Shown: piece after piece, positions 33,924 through 43,510 of the stretch
Layout of the letters: the number at the start of each line of letters is the position of its first letter
Numbering within the stretch: the stretch's first letter is position 1
Source: Eretmocerus hayati
Lineage: Eukaryota > Arthropoda > Insecta > Hymenoptera > Aphelinidae
NCBI GenBank assembly: GCA_029851415.1
Contig: CM056743.1
Coordinates: 79,440,186 to 79,504,185 of the forward strand
Reading direction: 5' to 3'
DNA: 64,000 bases
Made by a program: the position numbers and the translations under genes
The notes under the pieces: model-generated
The model's database searches: none
Seen by the model: only the letters and a program-made list of their open reading frames with translations
What the model was told of the DNA's origin: nothing

Positions 33924-36900
33924 ATGGATTATCCTGAATCAGAATTCTACAAAATACTCAATCTTGGAGGGCATCTTAAAGAGGCGCAATTGACTGATGA
34001 ACATATGAATGCATTACGAGAACTTTTACCAGAAATTCACATGCAAAATCCTTTATATACGCAATTTTTAGACAACATACTCCCTGCGACTGGTGAGTTT
34101 ATACAGATATTATTCTCAGGTCCGTCTTTTGCGGGTCATTGGATCTGTGTACAGTACAAAGATTCAGAACTATTCGTCTACGATAGTTCTCATGGTAAAT
34201 TGAAACCTGAACATTTGTTATATTTAAATAGAATGTTGCCCAATGTAGAACATCTAATTGTTAATTATGAAAATGTACAATTACAATCGTTATCTTTCCA
34301 ATGCGGTTGTTTTGCGATCGGAAATGCAATTGCAGCTTCATTACAAATATGTCCATGCAATGTTACTTATCTTGAAAATCGAATGAGAAATCATCTGATC
34401 GAAATGTTTTTAACGAAGAGAATTAGCATGTTACCTGTCCAATGCATTAATGATAGTTTTTTCGAAAATTCGAATCATAGGACGTTATTAGCCACTGAAA
34501 CGATTCATTTGAATGCATTTAAAAATTCATACAGATCAATTTCTAGACATGGATTAATAAGTCATTCTGATATAATTGATTTGACAGGTTTCAATAAATC
34601 TGATCATAGAAGTCTCAAAGATAGCATCTCAGATAGCAATGAATTGATCGATTTAACAAGACCCAAGAAATTTGAAAAACCGAACTCTAAGATTAGTTTT
34701 TTAAAGGAAACTAAATCAATTGATCAGATATCTCTGAATAATTTCAAAAGTCGAAATTTTGAAAATGAGAATTCGAAGAATTATACGACAATTGATTTGA
34801 CAAATCTCGATGAATTCACAAGTGGAAGTCATCGGGATGATCAGTTTTATCAAGACGAAATAGTTGACCTGACTAATATCGATGAATGTGAAAATGAAAT
34901 TTTCAGAGGGTTCTCCCGAAATAGTAATGAAACAGTTGATTTGACGAATTTTGATGAATCTCATTTTAGGAATCCTATAGATGACATTTCAAGTAAAAAC
35001 AAAATAGTCGATTTAACAAGTTCCAGTATAAGCGAAAATCCAAATCTCCAAAATAGTATTATAAGTGAAATCAAAACAGTTAATTTGTTAAGTTCTGACG
35101 AATTCAAGAGTAATAATCTTGATCATGATTTTACAAATTCTATTGAGCTAAACTCAATGCCCGTGCCAAGAAGAAGTATAAGAAATATTATAGTAGAACA
35201 ACCTATGGAAATTTCTGAAACTGCATATTCTGAAGAACAATGTTACATTCCAACAATCGAACATGGTAAAATTCATAAACCACAGCAAAAACAGTATGAA
35301 AACAGTTTTTTGTGTAATTCAAATGCCACTGTACCTGATTCAACAGAAAATCCACGTATTTTACGAAGGCTGCAACAAAATGCTGCGAAAGAAGTCTCTA
35401 TCCGTGAATTGTATGACATCTCAAAACGTACTGCGGAAAATATTCGGAAATCTTCAAAACGAATCCTTCAAAACCAAGCAGCAAAGGATATAAAAATTGC
35501 TACAAAAAATCTCCAAAATTTGAATGCCACTGATGATAGAGAAACTCAAATCGATGCAAAATTGAAATTAAATTTGACACAACAGATTTATATGCGTAGT
35601 CGAATAGATCAAGATAAGATTATTGATAAGAAAAAAATTTTGAATCATCAAGTCGGTTTAATTAGCAATTCAAAATTCAACGAAGATCTTATCATGCCTA
35701 ATTATATAGGCACTAAAACTGTGCGTTGCGAATTTTGTAATGCTCTTCATTTCGCATTGAATCGTCCACAAGACCGTAAATTTAATAAATGTTGTCAGAA
35801 AGGTGAATTAGTATTGAGACCAGATCCTGAATACCCTGTTGAATTAGAAAATTTGATGACTGGTAAATCAATTTTTTCAAATTACTTTCAAAAAAATGTA
35901 CGTGAATTGAATAATGCTTTTTCATTGACCAGCTTTGGTGCAACTTTCGAACCTCTCAGAACAGCTGGTCCACCAGTTTTACGAATCAGTGGACTCACTT
36001 ATCATAACTCGTTTGCCCTACATGCTAATGATTCTGAGGAACCTCGATACGCTCAGTTATATATTTTGGATACTGAGTCAGCGAGAGATCTCCGAAAAAA
36101 TTTCATTGGAGATACTCTTTTTCCTTCTTCATTACATGACGAATTAAATAGTATATTAACGAAATTGAATCCTTATATCAAAGCGTACAAAACGATGTAT
36201 GAAGTAGAACAAGAAGAATTGAAATCAGCATTAAGAGGAAATCGTAATCCACATCAAATTCAGATGAGCGTCGTTCGAGATAACAACCCGACTCAAAGTA
36301 TTGATGTAAAAGATGAAGTCTTTATGATACAAGTGGGAGATCAATTAGAAGTTTCAGAAAACAGAGATTTCTGTGTATATTCAAGATCCGATAAACCGCA
36401 CCGGATACCTTCTCTCAGTCAACATTCTGATCCAATGGGCTATATTTTGATGTTTCCTCATGGACAGTGGGGCTGGCGGCCAAATTTAACTAGTCTCAAA
36501 AAAACTAAAAAAATAAGAGAAACTATTTCAGCATGTAACTATTATGGATATTATTTATCTGTTCGAAAAGAATTTGAGCCTCGTCTTAACATGTGTAAAT
36601 TGACGCAACAATTCTTTTTAGATGTCTGGTCTAAAATTCTAGCAGGTCGATTATACTGGGTGCGTAAACACCAATTGCAACTCAGAGCAGCGTTTTATCA
36701 CGGGCTCATGGATTCTTTGAAGGACCAAGTTTTACGAACTGGTAAAAAAGTTGGTAAAATCGTAATTTTACCATCTTCGTTCGAAGGTAGTCCTCGTAAT
36801 TTACACCAAAATTACATGGATACCATGACTGTTCTAGGTGAATTAGGATTACCGAATTTGTTTATCACTATGACATGTAATCCTAAATGGCCAGAAATTC

Positions 36901-39869
36901 AATGTTGTTTGAAACCATGGGAAACAAGTTTCGATAGACCTGATGTGGTATCTGAAGTTTTTGGTATAAAACTTGCTCAATTTGAGTTAGAAATTGTCTT
37001 AAAACAATGTCTTGGTCACACCGAAGGTTCAGTTTTTGTTATAGAATTTCAAAAAAGAGGTTTACCACATGTACATTCACTCTTATATTTGAATGAATAT
37101 GATAAAATTCGTGATATCGAACATGTAAATAGAATTATTTGTGCTGAAATTCCCGATGAAACTTTGCATCCACGTACATTCAAATTAGCTAAAGCACATA
37201 TGGTCCATGGACCTTGCGGAAAATTGAATACTAATTCACCTTGTATGGATAAAGAGAAAGATGAATGTACTAAGGGTTACCCTAAATCTTTTTGTGAAGA
37301 AACACAATTTGTCTCTGACAAATACCCAGTATATCGTCGCAGAAATGATGGCCGAAAAATCATTTTCAATTCCGGTGTAGAAGTAGACAATCGATGGATA
37401 GTCCCGTTTAATGAGTATTTGTTATTATTATTTGAAACACATATTAACATAGAAATTTGTTCCACTCTCAAATTGATAAAATATCTGTATAAGTATTTAT
37501 ACAAAGGCCCCGATACAGCGACTGTTAAAGTGACTGTCAAAGAAGGTCAAACTATAATCTCCCAATCAGATTGTGAAACTGGATCAAAGAATGATTCAGA
37601 AGAATTCATTATTTACGACGAAGTAACACAATTTCTGAACACCAATTTCACTTGTCCTCCAGAAGCAGCTCACAGGATCCAAAAATTACCACTTCATAAG
37701 CTATCACATACTGTCATTAGATTAGCTGTTCATTTAGAGCATCAAAATTTGATATATTTTGAAGAAGGGGAGGAAGAAAAAGCTCTTGAAAAACATCACG
37801 AAACACATTTAACAGCATGGTTTAAATTAAATCAAACCGATCCTGAAGCTCGCCAATATTTATATAGTGAAATTTGTCAACATTATGTTTATCCGGAAAC
37901 TCTTAAAAAATGGCAACCACGAAAAAAATTTAACAAACCTGTGATAGGTCGAATCTATTTTGTCTCTCCAAAAGATCAAGAAAGATTTTATTTAAGAATG
38001 TTATTATTGAATGTAAGAGGTGCAACTTCATTTGAAGATATACGAACAGTGAATGGAGTTCTTTTTACAACTTATAAAGAAGCTGCTTTAGAAAGAGGTT
38101 TGATAAAAACTGACGATGAATGGGACAAATGTTTACACGAGGCTTCGACTTTTCAATTCCCGTTGAAATTTTGCGAACTTTTTGCACACATATTAATATC
38201 TCATAAGCCACATGATGCAGCTATTTTGTATGAAAAATATAAGATTCATTTTCTTGAACGAAATGTAGAATCTGATGTCGCTGAACAAAAAGCCTTGAGA
38301 ATCATTCAAAAAATCATTGAAAGTCACGATTACACTTTAGAATACTTTGACTTACCATCTATTGATACATCATTTGATGGAAACGTTGATTGTTCACTCC
38401 CTTTATTCGCTCATCATACTGATTACTCTGTCGAAGCACTGATGGCCCCTCAATTACAAATATTTGAGATAATTTGTAATTCTTTGAATAACAAGACAAA
38501 TAAACATCTCATCTCAATCGATGGACCAGGTGGAAGTGGCAAGAGTTACTTATTAAATACATTAATTAAATATTGTAAAGATAACATTGTGCCTGTTTTT
38601 GCTGTAGCGTGGATGGGTATTGCATCAAATTTATTGATCGATGGTAAAACTGCTTCATCTGGATTGAGAATACCTCTAGAACTGAACGAAGGAACGACAT
38701 GTAATATCATGGTTGATTCTCCTTATGCTGAGTTTTTAAGAACCATACGTATTCTTATCTGGGACGAAATTTCAATGGTCAACAAATATGCATTCGATGC
38801 TGTTAGTAAATTATTCTCAGATCTACATTCCAATCAACGTCCATTCGGTGGTATTACAGTAGTTGTAGCGGGCGATTTTAGACAAATTTTGCCAATAGTT
38901 CATCATGGGACTCGCACACAAATTGTAAATGCATGTGTTAAACGCAGTAAATTCTGGTCAAGTTTCACAAAAGTTACATTAAAAGATAATATTCGCGTAA
39001 CAACGAATGATGGAGAATTCAAAAAATGGCTCCTTGATATTGGTGAAAATCGTAATCTTACAGATTTCGAGATCAATAATAATTGCGTACAAATTCCGAA
39101 CCAATTTGTCGTAGAAGATGACCTCATAACTTCAGTTTATGGAAATGAAATAGATCCACTCAACGACACTTCAAGTTCAAACATCATTCTTTCACCGCGA
39201 AATGATGATGTATTAAGAATCAATGAAAAAATAGTGGAAAAACTAGATGGTGAATATCGAGAATATATCGGTGTTGATTATTTAGAAGATGGAGAGTCAG
39301 ATGAATTTGGAAGTTCGATTTCACTTGATTACATGAACTCTCTTACTCCCAGTGGTTTACCGCCTTTCAGGTTAAAATTAAAAGTAGGAACTATTATCAT
39401 GTTACAAAGAAATTTAAATTCACATACCGGCTTGTGCAATGGTACTCGTATGATAGTTTTAGGTTTAAAAACTCACGTGATCCTTGCTAGAATCATCAAT
39501 GGAAAAGACAAAGGTGATATAGTTTTTCTCCCAAGGATCAACATTAAAGCCTCAAAGAATGAAATTCTATTTTCTATGGTACGGCGACAGTTTCCGATTA
39601 GAATCGGTTTTGCAATAACGATAAATAAGTCACAAGGACAATCTTTCGACCGTGTAGGTATATATTTGCCAGCCCCTGTGTTCGCACATGGACAGTTATA
39701 TGTTGCTCTCTCAAGAGTTACTTCTAAAGACAATTTAAAGATCTTGATGAGAAATGGTGCTCGAATAAACAACAACCAAATAGTTTCGGATCGGTCATCA
39801 AAAATGATCGTTAAAAACACTCAATTATATACCACCAACGTTGTATACCCTGAGATCTTCTCAGATTAA
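33924..39869 (+). CDS. Helitron Rep/helicase with N-terminal Ulp1-like protease domain and SIM array
   Basis: Uninterrupted 1981-codon frame. (1) Residues 1-175 look like a C48/Ulp1-type cysteine protease: H72 in GHWICVQY, D87 in FVYDSS, and C127 in FQCGCFAIGNAIA with Q126 before it. (2) Residues 217-390 hold I/V-D-L-T motifs on an exact 24-residue grid. (3) Residues 602-624 have C602, C605, H609 and C623/C624, the zinc-binding start of Helitron proteins. (4) The HUH nuclease has H1049/H1051 in GLPHVHSLLYL and tyrosines 1187 and 1191 in IKYLYKYLYKG. (5) The Pif1-type SF1B helicase has Walker A GPGGSGKS (1534-1541), Walker B IWDE (1612-1615), GDFRQILP, INKSQGQSF and YVALSR. Together 3-5 are the Helitron rolling-circle transposase. 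A poly(A) signal lies 300 bp beyond the stop. All catalytic residues are present. Peptidase-type N-termini are not part of the core Helitron plan; the protease call is from motif order only. Confidence 0.92.
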   Translation: MDYPESEFYKILNLGGHLKEAQLTDEHMNALRELLPEIHMQNPLYTQFLDNILPATGEFIQILFSGPSFAGHWICVQYKDSELFVYDSSHGKLKPEHLLYLNRMLPNVEHLIVNYENVQLQSLSFQCGCFAIGNAIAASLQICPCNVTYLENRMRNHLIEMFLTKRISMLPVQCINDSFFENSNHRTLLATETIHLNAFKNSYRSISRHGLISHSDIIDLTGFNKSDHRSLKDSISDSNELIDLTRPKKFEKPNSKISFLKETKSIDQISLNNFKSRNFENENSKNYTTIDLTNLDEFTSGSHRDDQFYQDEIVDLTNIDECENEIFRGFSRNSNETVDLTNFDESHFRNPIDDISSKNKIVDLTSSSISENPNLQNSIISEIKTVNLLSSDEFKSNNLDHDFTNSIELNSMPVPRRSIRNIIVEQPMEISETAYSEEQCYIPTIEHGKIHKPQQKQYENSFLCNSNATVPDSTENPRILRRLQQNAAKEVSIRELYDISKRTAENIRKSSKRILQNQAAKDIKIATKNLQNLNATDDRETQIDAKLKLNLTQQIYMRSRIDQDKIIDKKKILNHQVGLISNSKFNEDLIMPNYIGTKTVRCEFCNALHFALNRPQDRKFNKCCQKGELVLRPDPEYPVELENLMTGKSIFSNYFQKNVRELNNAFSLTSFGATFEPLRTAGPPVLRISGLTYHNSFALHANDSEEPRYAQLYILDTESARDLRKNFIGDTLFPSSLHDELNSILTKLNPYIKAYKTMYEVEQEELKSALRGNRNPHQIQMSVVRDNNPTQSIDVKDEVFMIQVGDQLEVSENRDFCVYSRSDKPHRIPSLSQHSDPMGYILMFPHGQWGWRPNLTSLKKTKKIRETISACNYYGYYLSVRKEFEPRLNMCKLTQQFFLDVWSKILAGRLYWVRKHQLQLRAAFYHGLMDSLKDQVLRTGKKVGKIVILPSSFEGSPRNLHQNYMDTMTVLGELGLPNLFITMTCNPKWPEIQCCLKPWETSFDRPDVVSEVFGIKLAQFELEIVLKQCLGHTEGSVFVIEFQKRGLPHVHSLLYLNEYDKIRDIEHVNRIICAEIPDETLHPRTFKLAKAHMVHGPCGKLNTNSPCMDKEKDECTKGYPKSFCEETQFVSDKYPVYRRRNDGRKIIFNSGVEVDNRWIVPFNEYLLLLFETHINIEICSTLKLIKYLYKYLYKGPDTATVKVTVKEGQTIISQSDCETGSKNDSEEFIIYDEVTQFLNTNFTCPPEAAHRIQKLPLHKLSHTVIRLAVHLEHQNLIYFEEGEEEKALEKHHETHLTAWFKLNQTDPEARQYLYSEICQHYVYPETLKKWQPRKKFNKPVIGRIYFVSPKDQERFYLRMLLLNVRGATSFEDIRTVNGVLFTTYKEAALERGLIKTDDEWDKCLHEASTFQFPLKFCELFAHILISHKPHDAAILYEKYKIHFLERNVESDVAEQKALRIIQKIIESHDYTLEYFDLPSIDTSFDGNVDCSLPLFAHHTDYSVEALMAPQLQIFEIICNSLNNKTNKHLISIDGPGGSGKSYLLNTLIKYCKDNIVPVFAVAWMGIASNLLIDGKTASSGLRIPLELNEGTTCNIMVDSPYAEFLRTIRILIWDEISMVNKYAFDAVSKLFSDLHSNQRPFGGITVVVAGDFRQILPIVHHGTRTQIVNACVKRSKFWSSFTKVTLKDNIRVTTNDGEFKKWLLDIGENRNLTDFEINNNCVQIPNQFVVEDDLITSVYGNEIDPLNDTSSSNIILSPRNDDVLRINEKIVEKLDGEYREYIGVDYLEDGESDEFGSSISLDYMNSLTPSGLPPFRLKLKVGTIIMLQRNLNSHTGLCNGTRMIVLGLKTHVILARIINGKDKGDIVFLPRINIKASKNEILFSMVRRQFPIRIGFAITINKSQGQSFDRVGIYLPAPVFAHGQLYVALSRVTSKDNLKILMRNGARINNNQIVSDRSSKMIVKNTQLYTTNVVYPEIFSD
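34572..35150 (+). repeat. 72-bp coding tandem repeat (SUMO-interacting-motif array)
   Basis: Within the Rep/helicase, core motifs start at residues 217 (IIDLT), 241 (LIDLT), 289 (TIDLT), 313 (IVDLT), 337 (TVDLT), 361 (IVDLT) and 385 (TVNLL). A degenerate unit lies at 265. Spacing is exactly 24 residues throughout. Acidic or serine residues often follow (NLDE, NIDE, NFDE, SSDE), as in RNF4- and PIAS-type SIMs. Confidence 0.9.
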
Positions 39870-40496
39870 ATTTCAAAGTTGAATTACGAATTCATTATTG
39901 ACACCCTACAAATGGAATTGAATCTTTTTTTAAATTATATAGAACTATTACTTAAATGTTATATCAAGGTCTAACGATCATTCAAATTTTGTCATTAGAA
40001 TGCACTAAATGGTAATTTTCAATAACTTACAATTCTTAACAGGAGACTTCTATTTTGTAAAATTCATTCACAAATCAATTGTAGTGGAATTTCTGTGTGT
40101 TCAATATATGTCATCATAAGGTATATATACTGTGCTATACTTAATGTACCTGTAAAACCTTTTGTAAATAAAAAGTGAGTTAATATATCAATCGATTTGT
40201 ACATAAGAATATATCTTTGTCAGAAAGATTTGAAAATTAAAAATCCACCATTATTTATCGTGTGAATCTCATCCCGCTTATAATCTGCATCTAGATGAAA
40301 AAATAATCACAAGAATATTCCTCTTTTCACCATTGAATAACATTTATACCTTTATTACCCATCTTGTTTGACTCAATCAATCCACTGAATTAGAAATAGT
40401 TATTTACATCTAAAGATGCAATTATATCGAAACAGACAACTTCTACAATCCAATAGACAGTGGAAACCTAAATAACTTTCACTCAAACTCTAGAAA
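39870..40496. other. 3' UTR and AT-rich flank of the Rep/helicase
   Basis: Polyadenylation signal AATAAA at 40167-40172. No other gene seen. Confidence 0.6.
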
Positions 40497-41150
40497 TTTC
40501 CAATGAAATGTTTGCTGAAATTTTAGTGAATTTTTCGGTGAAATTTTAGTGAATTTTCCACTGAAATTTTCGGAAATTTTCACTGATTTTTTAGTGAAAT
40601 TGTCACTGATTAGTGAAATTTTCACTGATTTTTTAGTGAAATTTTCACTGATTTTTAAGGGAAATTTTCACTGATTTTTTAGTGAAATTTTCACTGATTT
40701 TTTAGTGAAATTTTCACTGATTTTTTAGTGAATTTTCACTGATTTTTTAGTGAATTTTCACTGATTTTTCAGTGAAATTTTCACTGATTTTTTAGTGAAA
40801 TTTTCACTGATTTTTCAGTGAAATTTTCACTAATTTTTTAGTGAAATTTTCACTGATTTTTTAGTGAAATTTTCACTGATTTTTCAGTGAAATTTTCACT
40901 GATTTTTTAGTGAATTTTCACTGATTTTTCAGTGAAATTTTCACTAATTTTTTAGTGAAATTTTCACTGATTTTTTAGTGAAATTTTCACTGATTTTTTA
41001 GTGAAATTTTCACTGATTTTTCAGTGAAATTTTCACTGATTTTTTAGTGAAATTTTCACTGATTTTTCAGTGAAATTTTCACTGATTTTTTAGTGAAATT
41101 TTAGTGAAATTTTAGTGGATTTTTAGTGGAATTTTAGTGAAATTCCATCA
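40497..41150. repeat. 22-23-bp palindromic minisatellite
   Basis: About 28 units of TTTTCACTGATTTTTTAGTGA, in which CACTGA and TTAGTG form a short self-complementary pair. It degrades at both edges into AGTGAAATTTTAGTG variants. It lies 3' of the Rep/helicase, where Helitron-like elements often carry tandem repeats. Confidence 0.9.
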
Positions 41151-41474
41151 AAACTTTATCGATTTTCACTGAAATTCAGTGAAACGCATCACTCACACTT
41201 TGACGATTTCCACTGAAATCACTCATGTTCAAGTCCATCCATTCACCCACCAACCAACCCATCCGACCACTAACCCCCACTCACCCACCGACCCACCCAC
41301 CCATCCACCCACCCACGACCCAACCATGACCCATACGGCCACCCATCGCCCTTCCCCCCCTCCCGATAGGCAACCTGGGGGGCGAGATGCCGACGGACAA
41401 AATTTGGCTGGGCTTTTAATTATTTTAATTCTCACTATGTTTTGTCAAACATAGTGAGAAAGTTACTTTTTGAT
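41151..41474. other. CCCACCCAT-rich tract and terminal-type hairpin
   Basis: 41235-41365 is a low-complexity CCCACCCA tract. CTCACTATGTTT and AAACATAGTGAG form a 12-bp stem (41432-41459), a motif also found at the centre of the giant palindrome (24273-24300). A candidate region for the 3' end of the Helitron, though no CTRR end was pinned down. Confidence 0.5.
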
Positions 41475-41790
41475 CGTCTGTGCGCAAATGAGTCATTTGC
41501 ACACTGTTTTTCGCTTTTCATTTGCTCACAGAAGATCAAAAAACATAGGATAATACTCGGGCGCAATGGTTTTCGCTTCCTCGTGGCTATTCAGACCATC
41601 GCCTGCGGCTCGGGCCTCGGAGTCACTCGGAGTGCGAGAACCATCGTTTGCGCCCTTGTATCATAATATACTATTCTCGCACACTTAGCCGTGCGATAAT
41701 GAATTTCTGCATTTCTTTCGGCACGGGTACCTTGCATAGAAAGTTGACTTTTCGCACAGTTTTACGCACAGCGTTGCATAAAATGAAGAA
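41475..41790. repeat. Inverted partner of the 25.5-26.3 kb repeats
   Basis: Reads as the reverse complement of the 26.1-26.3 kb unit, then continues into a GTGCGA-rich segment (41690-41785) that is the inverse of the palindrome centre at 24150-24260. Confidence 0.7.
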
Positions 41791-42652
41791 ATGCCTCGAA
41801 TGGGCACTCTCGAAGGAATGAGGTATGACTTTTCCATGCACTTCGTTAGAGAAGGTGCCATAGATTGTCAGTGGGAAAAAGCTGTGAATGCGAACTTCTA
41901 GATCAATAAAGTGTAATCGTGTCGTGTCACTTGGATCCATTGTACCCACTTCATATGATTTATTTTGATGACCCTTGTCCTATGAATATTGTCCCTGATA
42001 TGGTTATCTCCCTTTCGAACTAATTCTGGAATGCCCTCTACTTCTCAGCCTATTTGGAACTATATAGTCTCAAGTCAAGTTGAAAAGTAAAGTGCGATAT
42101 ATATGACCATGTGTGGATACACCTTCAATAGGAGCAGTAGGAGGAATCATGTATATATAATAAAAAAAAATCATCATCTACACAAGAAATTTTATTGTAC
42201 AGCAAATGCACTCTCACAGCTGGTCTTACATCAGTTCAATGTTCTCTTTAATGCTAATTAGAGTAATGAATACTTCCGTGGATTGTTAACAACGATAAAC
42301 ATCTCGGATTATCAAGAGTTCCCCCCACAGAACTGAATAAATTAGTATCACTTGGATTGGCAGGTACATCAGTGTCCTCTATTCTAAGAAGACAGAAAAC
42401 CTGATTCGATTCTTCATCCTACAAATATGATTTCTCCTGCCTTACTCCTTATTCTTCGAATTAATGGCATTACATTCAATCGCCATACTCAGCATAACAC
42501 CTCCACTGAAGTTGGAAGAGTGACATTTCAAATCCGAGAACTTCAGGATCATGTCAGGCATCTCTGCAGTGAATCGTATCCTCCAAGACTAGAAGTTTTC
42601 TTACCCAATCTGCTACTCATTACACTAAATTTCATAGGACTGATAAAAGACT
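41791..42652. other. Harbinger interior, no gene recognised
   Basis: I looked for the missing 3' half of the transposase here and found no catalytic-domain motif. Confidence 0.4.
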
Positions 42653-43510
42653 TCACAGTTTGCCCTCAATGAATTTCAAAACTTCCATCTGAACAGATAG
42701 TTTGGTATCCTTTGGAATTTCATTGATCAGCTGATCCACCATTCCAAGGAAGCAAGCGCTTTCAGAGGCAGACTTGTTAGGATTTGATCCAAAGCATGCT
42801 GCAATCAATTTTTCTCCAAATTCTTCATCATTGTCATCGCACTTTGAGCAACTGCCACTACAACCTGTGATTCCAACAATTTCTTGTCAATTCAGATTTT
42901 TATTTTTAGTCGATATTTACATTTGATACTGAAGTGTCTATACATACGTTTCTTGTTTGGGTAATTGTCAGCCCCAGTAACTTTTCTCACATGATTTATA
43001 GTACTCTGAGCACTGGTTGGAGATTCTTGAAGTGAATTGGTACTTCTGTGTTCCAGAGAAGTAACAAGATGGTCATTAGAAATAATGTGTACAAAGGATT
43101 ATTGAAGTGAGGAGAAGACTTACGGCATTGGTTCAATTGTGTCATCTAGGAATTTCATCAAGTCAAAGTATTTGAAATCATCATTATGTACACGAGTTGG
43201 GTTCTTTCCCTTGGATTCGCTTCCACTAGGGAGTTTCTTCGCTTTCTCTCTCTTTCCTTCGGCAGCCCTTACTGTCTTTTCAGCTGATCCCATTTTGTTT
43301 TCACATCTGTAGTGGTCATCTCAACAGCTTTTGCAACGTCATTCCATAACTCTGCTTTTGAGAAATATGCCCTATCTGCTGGCTTGGCTCTTACATGATT
43401 CCATAAGGGTAGCCTGCTACGCACATGAAGGATGATTGATTGGATTTTTCTCATCCTCAGCAGTCCATCCGATCGCTGCAGTGTCAGATGAGCCAGGAGT
43501 TTCTGATAGT
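42653..43510 (-). pseudogene. MADF-type second ORF of the Harbinger element, frameshifted
   Basis: Minus-strand exons of about 43510-43124, 43045-42948 and 42864-42653 have GT-AG junctions that join in phase. Exon 1 encodes a MADF-like module (WTAEDE, then VRSRLPLWNHVRAK, ADRAYFSKAELWNDVAKAVE, DVKTKWDQLK), but its parts lie in different frames, with shifts near 43430 and 43270. A basic stretch follows. The last exon has a C-S-x-C-S-K-C-D-D-N-D-E acidic segment and a leucine-rich end (MVDQLINEIPKDTKLSVQMEVL) resembling BESS-type tails. MADF/Myb-like ORF2 proteins help the PIF/Harbinger transposase bind DNA or enter the nucleus. The breaks match the dead transposase. Confidence 0.7.

Noticed and set aside
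41179..41454. Proline/threonine-rich frame
   Set aside because: Low-complexity CCCACCCA tract; the opposite strand is equally open.
41432..41459. 12-bp-stem hairpin as the Helitron 3' end
   Set aside because: No CTRR-type end follows, and the same hairpin occurs in the palindrome centre at 24.28 kb, so it belongs to another repeat.
41791..42652. Missing 3' half of the Harbinger transposase
   Set aside because: No frame on either strand shows the expected catalytic-domain motifs.
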